In this document: positions 54,506-64,000 of the stretch, piece by piece | Layout: each line of letters starts with the position of its first letter | How positions within the stretch are numbered: position 1 is the stretch's first letter | Origin: Vibrio mimicus CAIM 602 | GTDB taxonomy: Bacteria; Pseudomonadota; Gammaproteobacteria; Enterobacterales; Vibrionaceae | Length of the DNA: 64,000 bases | Reading direction: 5' to 3' | Assembly: GCF_000338875.1 (NCBI RefSeq) | Contig: NZ_AOMO01000030.1 | Coordinates: 52-64,051 of the forward strand | Made by a program: the position numbers and the translations under genes | Notes under the pieces: model-generated | What the model was told of the DNA's origin: nothing | What the model saw: the letters and a program-made list of their open reading frames with translations, nothing else | The model's database searches: none

Positions 54506-55465
54506 ATGAGCGAAAAGTTACAAAAAGTTTTAGCACGTGCTGGTCATGGTTCTCGTCGTGAGCTTGAAGCTCTGATCCGAGCTGGGCGTGTAAGTGTTAA
54601 TGGCAAGGTAGCTGTATTGGGTGAACGCCTAGAAGATGATAACGCTTTAGTGCGTGTTGACGGACACGTTGTGTCTGTAAAAGCGCAAGAAGAGGTCATC
54701 TGTCGAGTTCTGGCTTACTACAAACCAGAAGGCGAGTTGTGTACCCGTCATGATCCAGAAGGTCGTCGAACGGTGTTTGACCGTCTGCCGAAAATTCGTG
54801 GTTCGCGCTGGATTTCCGTTGGTCGTTTGGACGCCAACACCTCAGGTTTGCTGCTATTTACCACTGATGGTGAATTGGCAAACCGTTTGATGCACCCAAG
54901 CCGTCAGGTTGAACGTGAGTATTTAGTTCGCGTATTTGGTGACGTCAATGAAGAAAAAGTTCGCAACCTCGTTCGTGGTGTGCAGCTAGAAGATGGTATG
55001 GCGCGTTTTGAAGATGTGATGTACGCCGGTGGCGAAGGCATCAACCATACTTTCTACGTTGTGATCAACGAAGGCCGTAACCGTGAAGTTCGTCGTTTGT
55101 GGGAATCACAAGGTACAACGGTTAGCCGTCTGAAACGTGTTCGTTACGGTGATATCTTCCTTGATAAGAAACTGCCTCGCGGCGGTTGGATGGAACTCGA
55201 TCTGAAGCAAGTGAACTACTTGCGTGAATTGGTAGAGCTGCGTCCAGAGAAAGAAACGGTATTGAACACTGCCCCTGATGCGGCAACTCGTAAGCGTGAA
55301 CGTACCCGTAGCCAGAAAATTCGTCGTGCGGTTCGTCGCCATGAAGAACGTGTATCGACAGCACCTGGCCGTAGTGGCTCAGCTCGTCGTAAGCCGGGTG
55401 GCGAGTCAAGTACTCGTAATAAAGTAGCGAATAAGCAGCAAAGTGCGCGTAAGCCTCGTGGCTAA
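54506..55465 (+). CDS. rluB: 23S rRNA pseudouridine synthase RluB
   Basis: RsuA-family enzyme of 319 residues; E. coli RluB modifies U2605 of 23S rRNA. The N-terminal S4 domain [20 protein letters not shown] begins the protein, the catalytic Asp is in [13 protein letters not shown] near residues 106-118, and [15 protein letters not shown] is near 190-204. The last 60 residues are very basic and low-complexity (Arg, Lys, Ser), as in other RluB proteins, and likely bind rRNA. It has its own terminator. Confidence 0.95.
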   Translation: MSEKLQKVLARAGHGSRRELEALIRAGRVSVNGKVAVLGERLEDDNALVRVDGHVVSVKAQEEVICRVLAYYKPEGELCTRHDPEGRRTVFDRLPKIRGSRWISVGRLDANTSGLLLFTTDGELANRLMHPSRQVEREYLVRVFGDVNEEKVRNLVRGVQLEDGMARFEDVMYAGGEGINHTFYVVINEGRNREVRRLWESQGTTVSRLKRVRYGDIFLDKKLPRGGWMELDLKQVNYLRELVELRPEKETVLNTAPDAATRKRERTRSQKIRRAVRRHEERVSTAPGRSGSARRKPGGESSTRNKVANKQQSARKPRG

Positions 55466-55495
55466 TTGCTTGCGCAGTTCTGCTTTTCAATGATT

Positions 55496-55525
55496 AAAAA
55501 GCCAGTCATATCGACTGGCTTTTTT
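55496..55525 (+). terminator. Terminator after rluB
   Basis: AAAAAGCCAGTC-ATATC-GACTGGCTTTTTT, 31 bases past the stop codon. Confidence 0.9.
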
Positions 55526-55564
55526 CTTACCTATTTTTTATCACCCGATTATGAGGGGAGTGAT

Positions 55565-55594
55565 AAAAACCCCACTGCTCGTGAGCAATGGGGT
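55565..55594 (-). terminator. Terminator after cydC
   Basis: On the minus strand CCCCATTGCTC-AC-GAGCAGTGGGG is followed by TTTTTATC. It lies 8 bases beyond the cydC stop. Confidence 0.88.
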
Positions 55595-55601
55595 CAGCAG
55601 G

Positions 55602-57323
55602 TTACAGCGTTTGGGTTAATTGATGATAACGACCTTGCTGAGCGAGTAGGGTATGGTGATGGCCGAATTCGACCAGCTTGCCATGTTCAATCAGTGCGAT
55701 TGCATCCATCTGTTCAAGATTGATTAAACGGTGCGTAATGAACAGCACAGTTTTATTTGCAAAGTGGCTGTGCAGTAGTTGCATGATTTGCTGTTCAGTC
55801 TGCTTGTCCAAACCTTCAGTCGGTTCATCTAACAATAGGATAGGGGCATCATGCAGTAGTGCTCGTGCGATACCGATACGGCGCTTCTCGCCACCTGATA
55901 ACTGACGACCACCATCACCCAACCATGCGTTAAGCGCGGAATCTTGCAACAGTTTTTCTAAACCCACTTGGCGCAAAATTTCACTTAATTGTTCATCGGT
56001 TGCGTCTGGTTTCGCCAGTTTTAGGTTGTCGCGCAGAGTGCCATTGAGAATATCGACCCGTTGACTGACCACACTGATCGCTGCACGAAGATCGCTTTCT
56101 CGCCATTTTCGAATATCGATTCCGCCAATCGTAATTTGTCCCGATTGCACATCCCAATAACGGCACAGCAACTGAATTAGAGTTGATTTTCCAGAACCAG
56201 TTTGACCCACAATCGCGACTTTATGACCTTGAGGCAGCGATAAAGTGAATTCATCAATGGTGTTCGGTTTATTGGCTTGGTAAGCAAAGTTAACCCCATT
56301 GAACTCAATGCCGTATTGGCCATTATGTGGGGTGGGTTGATCAGTAAACTCGACCTCCGGTTTGGCTAGAATTATCTCATTTAGGCGGCGTGCTGAAGTG
56401 AGTGTTTGCCCCAAATGCTGGAATGCACCAGCAATCGGCATCAGCAACTCTACACTCGCCATTGTGGCGAAAGCGATGAGGGCAATCATAGGATCTGGGG
56501 TTTGACCACCGACACCATCGGCAGCCAACCAGAGCATCAGCACCAGTATCCAACCATTGGCGAGCAGGAGTAAGGATTGCGCTAAACCAGAGACATGCGC
56601 GTTGGCGTATTGGTTACGTAGCAGCTTTTCTTGTGCCGTGAAGATCGCCTGGCGATAGGTTTGTTCCGCGCCGAAAATGGTTAGCTCGCTATAGCCTTGC
56701 AACCAATCCAAAGTGCGAATTCTTAGCTCTGCTTTATGCTGTGTAAGTTGTTGCCCGTTGTGCTTACCAAGTCGATAGAACAAGATTGGCCAAACCAACA
56801 GCACTAACAGTAAAACGCCACCAAGGGTAAGACCAAGAGTGGTATCAAACCAAGCCACCAGTGCTGTGAGCGCAGCGATGCCCAACACACCAACGGTCAC
56901 TGGGTTAATCAGGCGCAGATAGACGTGATCCATGGCATCCACATCGGCCACGATTCGGTTGAGCATGTCGGCATCGCGTACGGCGCTCAAGCGTCCCGGA
57001 ATCAGCGGAGTCAGTTTTTCAAAGAAGAACACACGCAAATCGGTGAGCAACTTAAAGGTCGCGTTGTGTGTGACAACACGCTCACCCCAACGTCCTGCAG
57101 TTCGTCCCATGGCAAAACCACGTACAAAAGCGCCGGGTAGCATGTAGTTGAATGTCTCTCTGGCGATGGTCAGCCCAGCTACCGCAGCGGCAGACAAGAA
57201 CCAGCCAGACAAAGTGAGCAAACCAATTGAGGCGAGCACTGTCAGCAATGCCAAAAGCATGCCTAGTGTCAGACCGAACCAGTGTTTTTTATAAAGCTTG
57301 AGATAAGGTAGCAGTTCACGCAT
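55602..57323 (-). CDS. cydC: ABC exporter subunit CydC (glutathione/cysteine)
   Basis: Half-transporter of 573 residues with a six-helix membrane domain (about 1-320) and a nucleotide-binding domain. Walker A is VGQTGSGKST near residues 374-383, signature is LSGGEKRRIGIARALL near 480-495, and Walker B is ILLLDEPTEGLD. With CydD it exports reduced glutathione and cysteine to the periplasm and is needed to assemble cytochrome bd oxidase. Its start overlaps the cydD stop by 8 bases, showing coupled translation. Confidence 0.95.
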   Translation of the reverse strand: MRELLPYLKLYKKHWFGLTLGMLLALLTVLASIGLLTLSGWFLSAAAVAGLTIARETFNYMLPGAFVRGFAMGRTAGRWGERVVTHNATFKLLTDLRVFFFEKLTPLIPGRLSAVRDADMLNRIVADVDAMDHVYLRLINPVTVGVLGIAALTALVAWFDTTLGLTLGGVLLLVLLVWPILFYRLGKHNGQQLTQHKAELRIRTLDWLQGYSELTIFGAEQTYRQAIFTAQEKLLRNQYANAHVSGLAQSLLLLANGWILVLMLWLAADGVGGQTPDPMIALIAFATMASVELLMPIAGAFQHLGQTLTSARRLNEIILAKPEVEFTDQPTPHNGQYGIEFNGVNFAYQANKPNTIDEFTLSLPQGHKVAIVGQTGSGKSTLIQLLCRYWDVQSGQITIGGIDIRKWRESDLRAAISVVSQRVDILNGTLRDNLKLAKPDATDEQLSEILRQVGLEKLLQDSALNAWLGDGGRQLSGGEKRRIGIARALLHDAPILLLDEPTEGLDKQTEQQIMQLLHSHFANKTVLFITHRLINLEQMDAIALIEHGKLVEFGHHHTLLAQQGRYHQLTQTL

Positions 57324-59103
57324 CGAGATTCCCCTGATTCGCAGCTTGTAATGCTTGGTTAGCGGCTAACATAGTGGCAAATAAACCCGGTTGCTGGCTC
57401 AACTCTTCGAAATGACCGGCTTGGACTAAGGCACCGTTTTCCATCACTAAGATCTGCTCAACAGATTGCAGCGGCTGTAACTGGTGAGTGACCAGCAAGG
57501 CGGTGCGTTGCTGAATGCTTTCATTCAGACCCCGCATCACATATTGCTCGCTGCGTGCATCTAAACTTGCGGTGGGTTCATCGAGTAACCAGAAGCGGCC
57601 GTTTTGCAAAATAGCCCGAGCCAGAGCAATACGCTGAGCTTGACCAACAGAAAGCCCCGCAGAGCGATCATTGATCTGGTAATCCAAACCATGCTGCTCA
57701 ACAAACTCTTGTGCATAAGCGGCTTGTAGTGCCTGAATGACTTGTTGATCGGCAATATTTTGTTTACCGAGCGTCACGTTATCTCGAATTGTGCCGTGCA
57801 GCAGCAGTGGATTTTGACCTACCCAACTGATGGTTTGTCGCCACTGCGCATGATCCAGTTCGCGCAGCTCAATGCCGTTAATGGTTAAGCTGCCTTGATA
57901 GGGCATAAAGCCCAAAATGGTATTGATTAAGCTGGTTTTGCCTGCGCCACTTGGTCCAACGAGCGCGGTGATTTTACCACTGTGCAAAGTGAATGACAGT
58001 GGACCTGCTAGGCGTTGGCCTTGTGGGCTGAGGACGACAAGATCATTCGCGATGATTTCAATTGGTTGGTCATCGGCCAGTGTTTGTTCGCCGCTGTGCA
58101 ATGTATCCGCTTCGGTTTGTAGAAAGTCGACGATTGATTCCGCCGCACCCACCGCTAACTGTTTGGCGTGGTAGTAAGTGCCAAGGTCACGCAGTGGTTG
58201 GTAAAACTCGGGGGCGAGGATCAAAATAAACAGCCCAGCAAACAGTGTGACACCAGCACCGTAGTAGCCGAAGTTGAGTTCACCAATGTAACTAAAGCCA
58301 AAATAAACCGCGGTTAGCGCAATGGAGATCGAGGTGAAAAACTCTAATACCGCGGAAGAGAGAAACGCAATACGCAATACATCCATAGTACGATGACGGA
58401 ATACTTCAGAAGCGCCGCGCATTTGATCGGTTTCCGCTGCTGCGCGATCGAAAAGGCGAATGGTCGTCAGCGCTTGTAAGCGATCATAAAAATGACCGGA
58501 CAAGCGCTGTAGTGCTTTAAAGTTTTTCCGGCTGGCATCGGCAGCTTTAATACCGACTAGTGCCATAAACAGTGGTACCAGTGGTGCTGTGATAAGAAAA
58601 ATCAGCCCGGCAGCCCAGTTCACAGGAAAGACCACGGCGAGAACCACAAAAGGCACCATCACGGATAGAGACATCTGCGGTAGGTAGCGAGCAAAGAAGT
58701 CGTGCATGTTTTCGACTTGCTCAAGCATCAAGGTTGCCCATGAGCCGGCAGGTTTACCTTTGATGTACGCTGGCCCTAAATCGCGAAGTTTATTGAGAAT
58801 GAGTTCACGAATATAGCGACGGATCTCCTCCCCACTGCGGTATCCCGCCATTTCGCGTCCCCAAGAGCAAAGGGCGCGCAGCGTAATGAGTACGACTAAA
58901 CCGATAAATTGTGGGATGAGCAGGTGTTTATCCACTTGTTCAATAATCAGTTGATGGAGAATCGATGCGAGGAGTGCGGCTTGCGCCACCAGAAATAGGC
59001 TTGATAAAACACCTAACCCAACAGCTATTGCAAGCCAGCGCTTAGCCAGTTTGCTTTGCTGCTTGAGCCAGAGATTCAAGCTACGCTGTTTTTTCTTGTC
59101 CAT
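57316..59103 (-). CDS. cydD: ABC exporter subunit CydD (glutathione/cysteine)
   Basis: Half-transporter of 595 residues (E. coli 588). Six membrane helices lie in the first 330 residues; Walker A is VGPSGAGKTSLI, the signature is the unusual LSVGQAQRIALARAIL, and Walker B is FWLLDEPTASLD. The signature lacks the usual second Gly-Gly, as also seen in E. coli CydD. I begin at ATG 59103 (MDKKKQRSLN); the frame is open to 59190 but the extension covers the trxB terminator. The ribosome site is weak. Order trxB-cydD-cydC is as in E. coli. Confidence 0.95.
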   Translation of the reverse strand: MDKKKQRSLNLWLKQQSKLAKRWLAIAVGLGVLSSLFLVAQAALLASILHQLIIEQVDKHLLIPQFIGLVVLITLRALCSWGREMAGYRSGEEIRRYIRELILNKLRDLGPAYIKGKPAGSWATLMLEQVENMHDFFARYLPQMSLSVMVPFVVLAVVFPVNWAAGLIFLITAPLVPLFMALVGIKAADASRKNFKALQRLSGHFYDRLQALTTIRLFDRAAAETDQMRGASEVFRHRTMDVLRIAFLSSAVLEFFTSISIALTAVYFGFSYIGELNFGYYGAGVTLFAGLFILILAPEFYQPLRDLGTYYHAKQLAVGAAESIVDFLQTEADTLHSGEQTLADDQPIEIIANDLVVLSPQGQRLAGPLSFTLHSGKITALVGPSGAGKTSLINTILGFMPYQGSLTINGIELRELDHAQWRQTISWVGQNPLLLHGTIRDNVTLGKQNIADQQVIQALQAAYAQEFVEQHGLDYQINDRSAGLSVGQAQRIALARAILQNGRFWLLDEPTASLDARSEQYVMRGLNESIQQRTALLVTHQLQPLQSVEQILVMENGALVQAGHFEELSQQPGLFATMLAANQALQAANQGNLDA

Positions 59104-59156
59104 TTGAAAAGGCTTAATGAGAATAATAATTGTAATAGGCCGCCAGTATACAAAGA

Positions 59157-59186
59157 AAAGCCCGACGGTTATACCCGTCGGGCTTT
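59157..59186 (-). terminator. Terminator between trxB and cydD
   Basis: Perfect twelve-base arms AAAGCCCGACGG and CCGTCGGGCTTT around a six-base loop. On the minus strand it is followed by TCTTTG. It suggests trxB is mostly transcribed separately from cydDC. Confidence 0.82.
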
Positions 59187-59221
59187 GCAAAAATAAAAAC
59201 TGGTGTTACGTGTAGAGTCGG

Positions 59222-60642
<1,421 letters not shown>

Positions 60643-61299
60643 ATGTTACGTTCTCATCCCAATACCCTACATATCACTCAGCTGAGCCATTCGGCAACCC
60701 ACCAACTTGCCCCTTCCTTTGCTGAGTTACCACACACAAATCATGCGGATGGGCAGTATCGTTTACGTCGATACTCAGTAATCCGTTTTATTGATGGACA
60801 AGTAGTGGAAGTCGATAAACATGATTTCATGCAAACGGATCAGATTAATCACTTCCAAGGCAATGTCGTGCGTCGCTTTGAGGCACTTCAACCGAGTACA
60901 TTAAAAAGTGAAGGCCTGCGTGAGTTGTGCTCCCTGTTTATTGAAGCCAACATGTTACCGAACGGGCAAGAGATAGAAATTCACCAAATGCGGATCGCCG
61001 CAGTGTTTGATGAAACCTTGGTTGCTCCAGAAGGGGTACATCAAGATGGTTTTGACCATATTGCGATTGTCGGGATTGACCGCCACAACATAGTGGGTGG
61101 CGAAATCATGCTCTATTTAAGCAGCCACGAAGCGCCGTTTTTCCGCAAAGTGTTAGAAAATGGTGAAGTTGCTATGCTGGCGGATGGTCAGTTATGGCAC
61201 AACGCGTGTCCAATTCGTGTGGTGAATCATGATCAAGAAGGGCATATGGATGTGTTTGTACTGACGGCTAAGGATGGTCGCCATGCGCTTCACTCCTGA
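60643..61299 (+). CDS. 2-oxoglutarate/Fe(II) dioxygenase family protein
   Basis: Protein of 218 residues of the 2OG-Fe_Oxy_2 type, the family that includes bacterial L-isoleucine 4-hydroxylase. The iron-binding triad is visible: His 133 and Asp 135 in GVHQDGFDH and His 186 in LWHNACP. A likely substrate is therefore a free amino acid or similar small molecule (inference). AAGGAG lies 6 bases before the ATG. Its last 17 bases overlap the start of the PLP enzyme downstream, so the two products are probably made together and work in one pathway. Confidence 0.87.
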   Translation: MLRSHPNTLHITQLSHSATHQLAPSFAELPHTNHADGQYRLRRYSVIRFIDGQVVEVDKHDFMQTDQINHFQGNVVRRFEALQPSTLKSEGLRELCSLFIEANMLPNGQEIEIHQMRIAAVFDETLVAPEGVHQDGFDHIAIVGIDRHNIVGGEIMLYLSSHEAPFFRKVLENGEVAMLADGQLWHNACPIRVVNHDQEGHMDVFVLTAKDGRHALHS

Positions 61300-62530
61300 G
61301 TTGGTTCGTGAACAGTTTCCTGCGTTAAGCCAAAAAGTGAATGATAAGCCAGTGGTGTTTTTTGATGGGCCGGGTGGCTCGCAAGTGCCGCAATCGGTGC
61401 TGGATGCTATGGTGGCTTATCTTGGGCGTTACAATGCCAACTTGGGTGGACATTACTTTTCAAGCCACAAAACGGTCGAATTGGTACAAAGCGCGCGTGA
61501 ACATGTGCAGGCGTTACTGAATGCCCCATCTCCCGAGTCGATTGTTTTTGGGCCGAACATGACTTCGCTGACTTTTCAGTTTAGCCGAGCGATCAGCCGC
61601 GACTGGCAACCCGGCGATGAAGTGATTGTCACAGCTTTGGATCACTACTCTAACGTGTCCAGTTGGCAGCAAGCAGCTCATGACAAAGGGGCTACTGTTC
61701 ACCAAGCACGAGTGAATACGGCAGATTGCACATTAGATCAAGCGCATCTGCTTTCGCTTATTAATTCACGCACCCGTTTAGTAGCAGTGACTTACGCCTC
61801 TAACACAACGGGTTCATTGGTTGATTTGTCAGCTATTGTGGAAGCCGCGCATCAGGTTGGCGCTATGGTGTATGTGGATGCCGTGCACTATCTGCCACAC
61901 CATCTGCCGGATGTTCAGGCGCTAGGCTGCGATTTTCTCGCTTGTTCCGCTTATAAGTTTTTTGGGCCACATGTAGGCATAGTGTATGTCGCACCACGCT
62001 GGCAAAACGTGATTATGCCGTACAAGGTTGAACCCGCTACCAACCAAGGCCCAGGACGATTTGAAACGGGAACACTGAATTTTGAAGGGCTCGCTGGCGT
62101 CATTGCCGCCGTGCAATATTTAGCGCAGTGGGGTGATCCGAAGGAAACCTTGCGAGAGCGCTTAGTCGCAAGTTACCAGCAATACCAACAGCACGAGCAG
62201 CAGCTCAGTGAGTATTTCTTACAAAAATTGGCAAAATTACCTGATATTCAATTGCATGGTTTCCACCATGCTTCCGCAGAGCTGCGTACACCGACGTTTG
62301 CTCTGACGATTAAAGATTGCACTCCACAGCGAATCGCACAAATGCTTGGTGAGCTAAACCTCTGTGTTTGGAATGGTCATTTCTATGCGCTTGGTTTGGT
62401 GCGTCAACTGGGACTTGAAGAAAGTGGAGGTGTGCTACGTATCGGTTTGATGCATTACAATACAACGGCGGAAATTGATCGGTTATTTGATGTACTGAGT
62501 GATCATTTACCAGCCTTGCTAGACAAGTGA
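61283..62530 (+). CDS. Class V aminotransferase-fold PLP enzyme, VC1184 subfamily
   Basis: PLP enzyme of 415 residues, labelled cysteine desulfurase-like in databases (a subfamily named for V. cholerae VC1184). PLP-Lys 225 is in SAYKFFGPHVG, the cofactor Asp is in VYVDAVHYLPH near residues 200-210, and Arg 386 in LRIGLMHYNT is the usual carboxylate-binding Arg. The cysteine that desulfurases carry just after that Arg (RxGHHCAxP pattern) is absent, replaced by GLMHYNT. So desulfurase activity is unlikely; lyase, racemase or aminotransferase chemistry on the dioxygenase product is possible. ATG 61283 has AAGGA 8 bases upstream; 61274 is an alternative. Confidence 0.88.
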   Translation: MRFTPELVREQFPALSQKVNDKPVVFFDGPGGSQVPQSVLDAMVAYLGRYNANLGGHYFSSHKTVELVQSAREHVQALLNAPSPESIVFGPNMTSLTFQFSRAISRDWQPGDEVIVTALDHYSNVSSWQQAAHDKGATVHQARVNTADCTLDQAHLLSLINSRTRLVAVTYASNTTGSLVDLSAIVEAAHQVGAMVYVDAVHYLPHHLPDVQALGCDFLACSAYKFFGPHVGIVYVAPRWQNVIMPYKVEPATNQGPGRFETGTLNFEGLAGVIAAVQYLAQWGDPKETLRERLVASYQQYQQHEQQLSEYFLQKLAKLPDIQLHGFHHASAELRTPTFALTIKDCTPQRIAQMLGELNLCVWNGHFYALGLVRQLGLEESGGVLRIGLMHYNTTAEIDRLFDVLSDHLPALLDK

Positions 62531-62546
62531 ACTTGTTGATTCGGTT

Positions 62547-62604
62547 GAGTGTGATGCGGGATTTATTCGCGATTAAACTATTCTTACAACCTCGCATCAC
62601 ACTC
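62547..62604. repeat. 12-base inverted repeat after the PLP gene
   Basis: GAGTGTGATGCG (62547-62558) and CGCATCACACTC (62593-62604) are perfect complements separated by 34 bases. It begins 16 bases after the PLP-enzyme stop. No U-tract follows (GAATTGCATA), so a standard terminator is doubtful. It could be a 3'-end hairpin or an operator pair for the downstream gene. Confidence 0.6.
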
Positions 62605-62802
62605 GAATTGCATATACTACTTTAGTGGTGCATATTCCTGTTTTAGCAAAAGGTGAAATGCCTCTGAAAATAGAGGCTTGAAGATCATTAGTCGGTGACA
62701 AAACAGCGTACGGCGATTATTTTTGGAAGCAACCTCTCTTTATTGACCTAATATAATTAAGAGAGCGCGTTTTAGTGAATGAGTTTGACGCTGGAGTAAG
62801 CT

Positions 62803-64000
62803 GTGAAAGTGGTGCCAAGAGTACTGTTAGGTTTAGTGTTGATTACAATTGTCACCATATTGCTTTACTGGCAGTTTGGCTCAGCTAAACGTGTGCTAGT
62901 TTCACCACAACGATTTACGTATTTTGCCACTAATGATCAGATCTCCGGTGGGGCATCAACCAGCGCACTACTGATTGAAGGTGGCGAAGCCCAAGTTCGT
63001 TGTGAATTGCTCGCGAGTAATTATCCATGGCCGTATTGCGGCATCTCTGTACACATCAATCCAGACCCGACACTTGGATTAGATCTGAGTGATATTCACA
63101 CCATACGGCTGAATGTCGATTTGCAAGGCCCAACCGATAAACCTGCAGCCATGCGTTTCTATTTACGCAATTTCAATCCGATCTATTCCAAAATAGATGA
63201 TGAATACACTCATAAATACAATGGGCTGGAATTCGTACCAGGAGTGGGTAAGGGCAGCATTGATATTCCAATTCGTAGCTTGCAGGTAATGACGTGGTGG
63301 CTGGTGGATAACAAAATCTCCATCGGCAACTCTGCACCTGAGTTTACCAATATCAATAAAATTGAATTCGCCACAGGCTCAGGCAGTCAACTGGGAGAAT
63401 ATCAGTTGACCATACGTCAAGTAGAGTTGATTGGTGATTATGTTTCGGGAGAGAAACTCTTTCTTGCCATGTTGATCATGTGGGCGGCCGCTGGGGCTTG
63501 GTTGTCTGCATTGGAAATTCGCCGTAATCGTCGTGAAGTCATACGGGCACGTATGCGTCAGGCACATTTGCAGCGTTTGAACCACTCATTGCATGAGCAG
63601 AATATGAAATATGTTGAGATGGCACACCGTGATGCTTTGACAGGGGCAATTAACCGTCATGGCATCCGAGATTGGTTGCAGGAACAAGCGCGTTTAGTCC
63701 GTTGGCAACTCAATCAGTTCAGTGTGCTGTTTATCGATATTGATTACTTCAAGCAGGTCAATGATGTTTATGGGCACGGTATTGGTGATGATCTATTGCG
63801 TGAGTTTGTACTAGTGATCAGCCGTGAAATCCGTGAGGGTGACAGATTGGTCCGCTGGGGAGGCGAAGAATTCGTCGTATTTTGTGCGCAGACGGGTATT
63901 GATCAAGCGGTTGACCTGGCTGATCGCCTACGCACACGTGTGGAAAACCATAGCTGGCTACATGGTGGTGAGCTCACATGCAGCATTGGCATTGCACAAA
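62803..64000 (+). CDS. Membrane-anchored diguanylate cyclase (GGDEF), partial
   Basis: Reading frame open to the window edge, 399 codons seen, C-terminus missing. The GTG at 62803 has GGAG 6 bases upstream. An N-terminal helix (VLLGLVLITIVTILLYWQF) is followed by a periplasmic sensor domain of about 200 residues (with Cys pair RCELLASNYPWPYCG), a second helix near residues 219-235 (LFLAMLIMWAAAGAWLSAL), and a GGDEF domain from about 275 with DALTGAINRHG, FIDIDYFKQVND and RWGGEEF. The inhibitory I-site REGD lies five residues before GGEEF. Predicted to make cyclic di-GMP under product feedback. Confidence 0.92.
   Translation, partial: MKVVPRVLLGLVLITIVTILLYWQFGSAKRVLVSPQRFTYFATNDQISGGASTSALLIEGGEAQVRCELLASNYPWPYCGISVHINPDPTLGLDLSDIHTIRLNVDLQGPTDKPAAMRFYLRNFNPIYSKIDDEYTHKYNGLEFVPGVGKGSIDIPIRSLQVMTWWLVDNKISIGNSAPEFTNINKIEFATGSGSQLGEYQLTIRQVELIGDYVSGEKLFLAMLIMWAAAGAWLSALEIRRNRREVIRARMRQAHLQRLNHSLHEQNMKYVEMAHRDALTGAINRHGIRDWLQEQARLVRWQLNQFSVLFIDIDYFKQVNDVYGHGIGDDLLREFVLVISREIREGDRLVRWGGEEFVVFCAQTGIDQAVDLADRLRTRVENHSWLHGGELTCSIGIAQ

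Overview
The window is a 64 kb piece of a gammaproteobacterial chromosome, almost certainly the large chromosome of Vibrio cholerae or a very close relative. The reasons are the full-length Vibrio-type H-NS, the monomeric isocitrate dehydrogenase, the aspartate decarboxylase PanP, the chitin-induced competence regulator TfoX, a member of the class V aminotransferase subfamily named after V. cholerae VC1184, and three ERIC-type intergenic repeats. Gene density is high and synteny looks like core genome. I see no prophage, integron, insertion sequence, CRISPR array, rRNA or tRNA.

Layout. 1-4.4 kb: gsk under a PurR box, hns, and an NhaC-family transporter (probable lysine transporter LysW) behind a lysine riboswitch. 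4.4-11.9 kb: the complete histidine operon hisLGDCBHAFI with a leader peptide of five consecutive His codons and an attenuator. 12-23.5 kb: rluE, icd (broken by a one-base frameshift), cspD, clpS-clpA, a YbjL-type transporter, grxA, an iron-type alcohol dehydrogenase and hexR. 23.7-32.3 kb: panP, a small secreted protein, an HDOD protein with the lysine exporter lysO, tfoX with a translation-blocking leader hairpin, a small outer-membrane barrel protein, and a histidine kinase/response regulator pair whose receiver domains appear to be duplicates. 32.5-43.4 kb: a DUF945 protein, serC, a three-gene operon (lipoprotein retropepsin, inactive-transglutaminase membrane protein, ATP-grasp ligase), cmoA, cmoB, a DUF72 protein and aspS. 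43.6-52.9 kb: tdk, a DAACS-family symporter, and the trp operon trpLEGDCFBA with TrpR operator and attenuator. 52.9-64 kb: rnm, yciO (frameshifted in a T8 tract), rluB, trxB-cydD-cydC, a 2-oxoglutarate/Fe(II) dioxygenase overlapping a PLP enzyme that lacks the desulfurase cysteine, and a truncated GGDEF diguanylate cyclase.

Working together: two amino-acid operons (his, trp) are controlled by attenuation, and trp also by repression. Lysine is handled by an importer under a riboswitch and by a separate exporter. ClpS/ClpA, CspD, RluB/RluE and CmoA/B serve protein and RNA quality or modification. TrxB, GrxA and CydDC serve thiol redox balance.

The best candidates for poorly described biology are the dioxygenase/PLP pair at 60643-62530, the kinase with an inactivated receiver at 29856-32299, and the retropepsin/ATP-grasp operon at 35091-38331. 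Two genes (icd and yciO) carry single-base indels, which are either real lesions or sequence errors.
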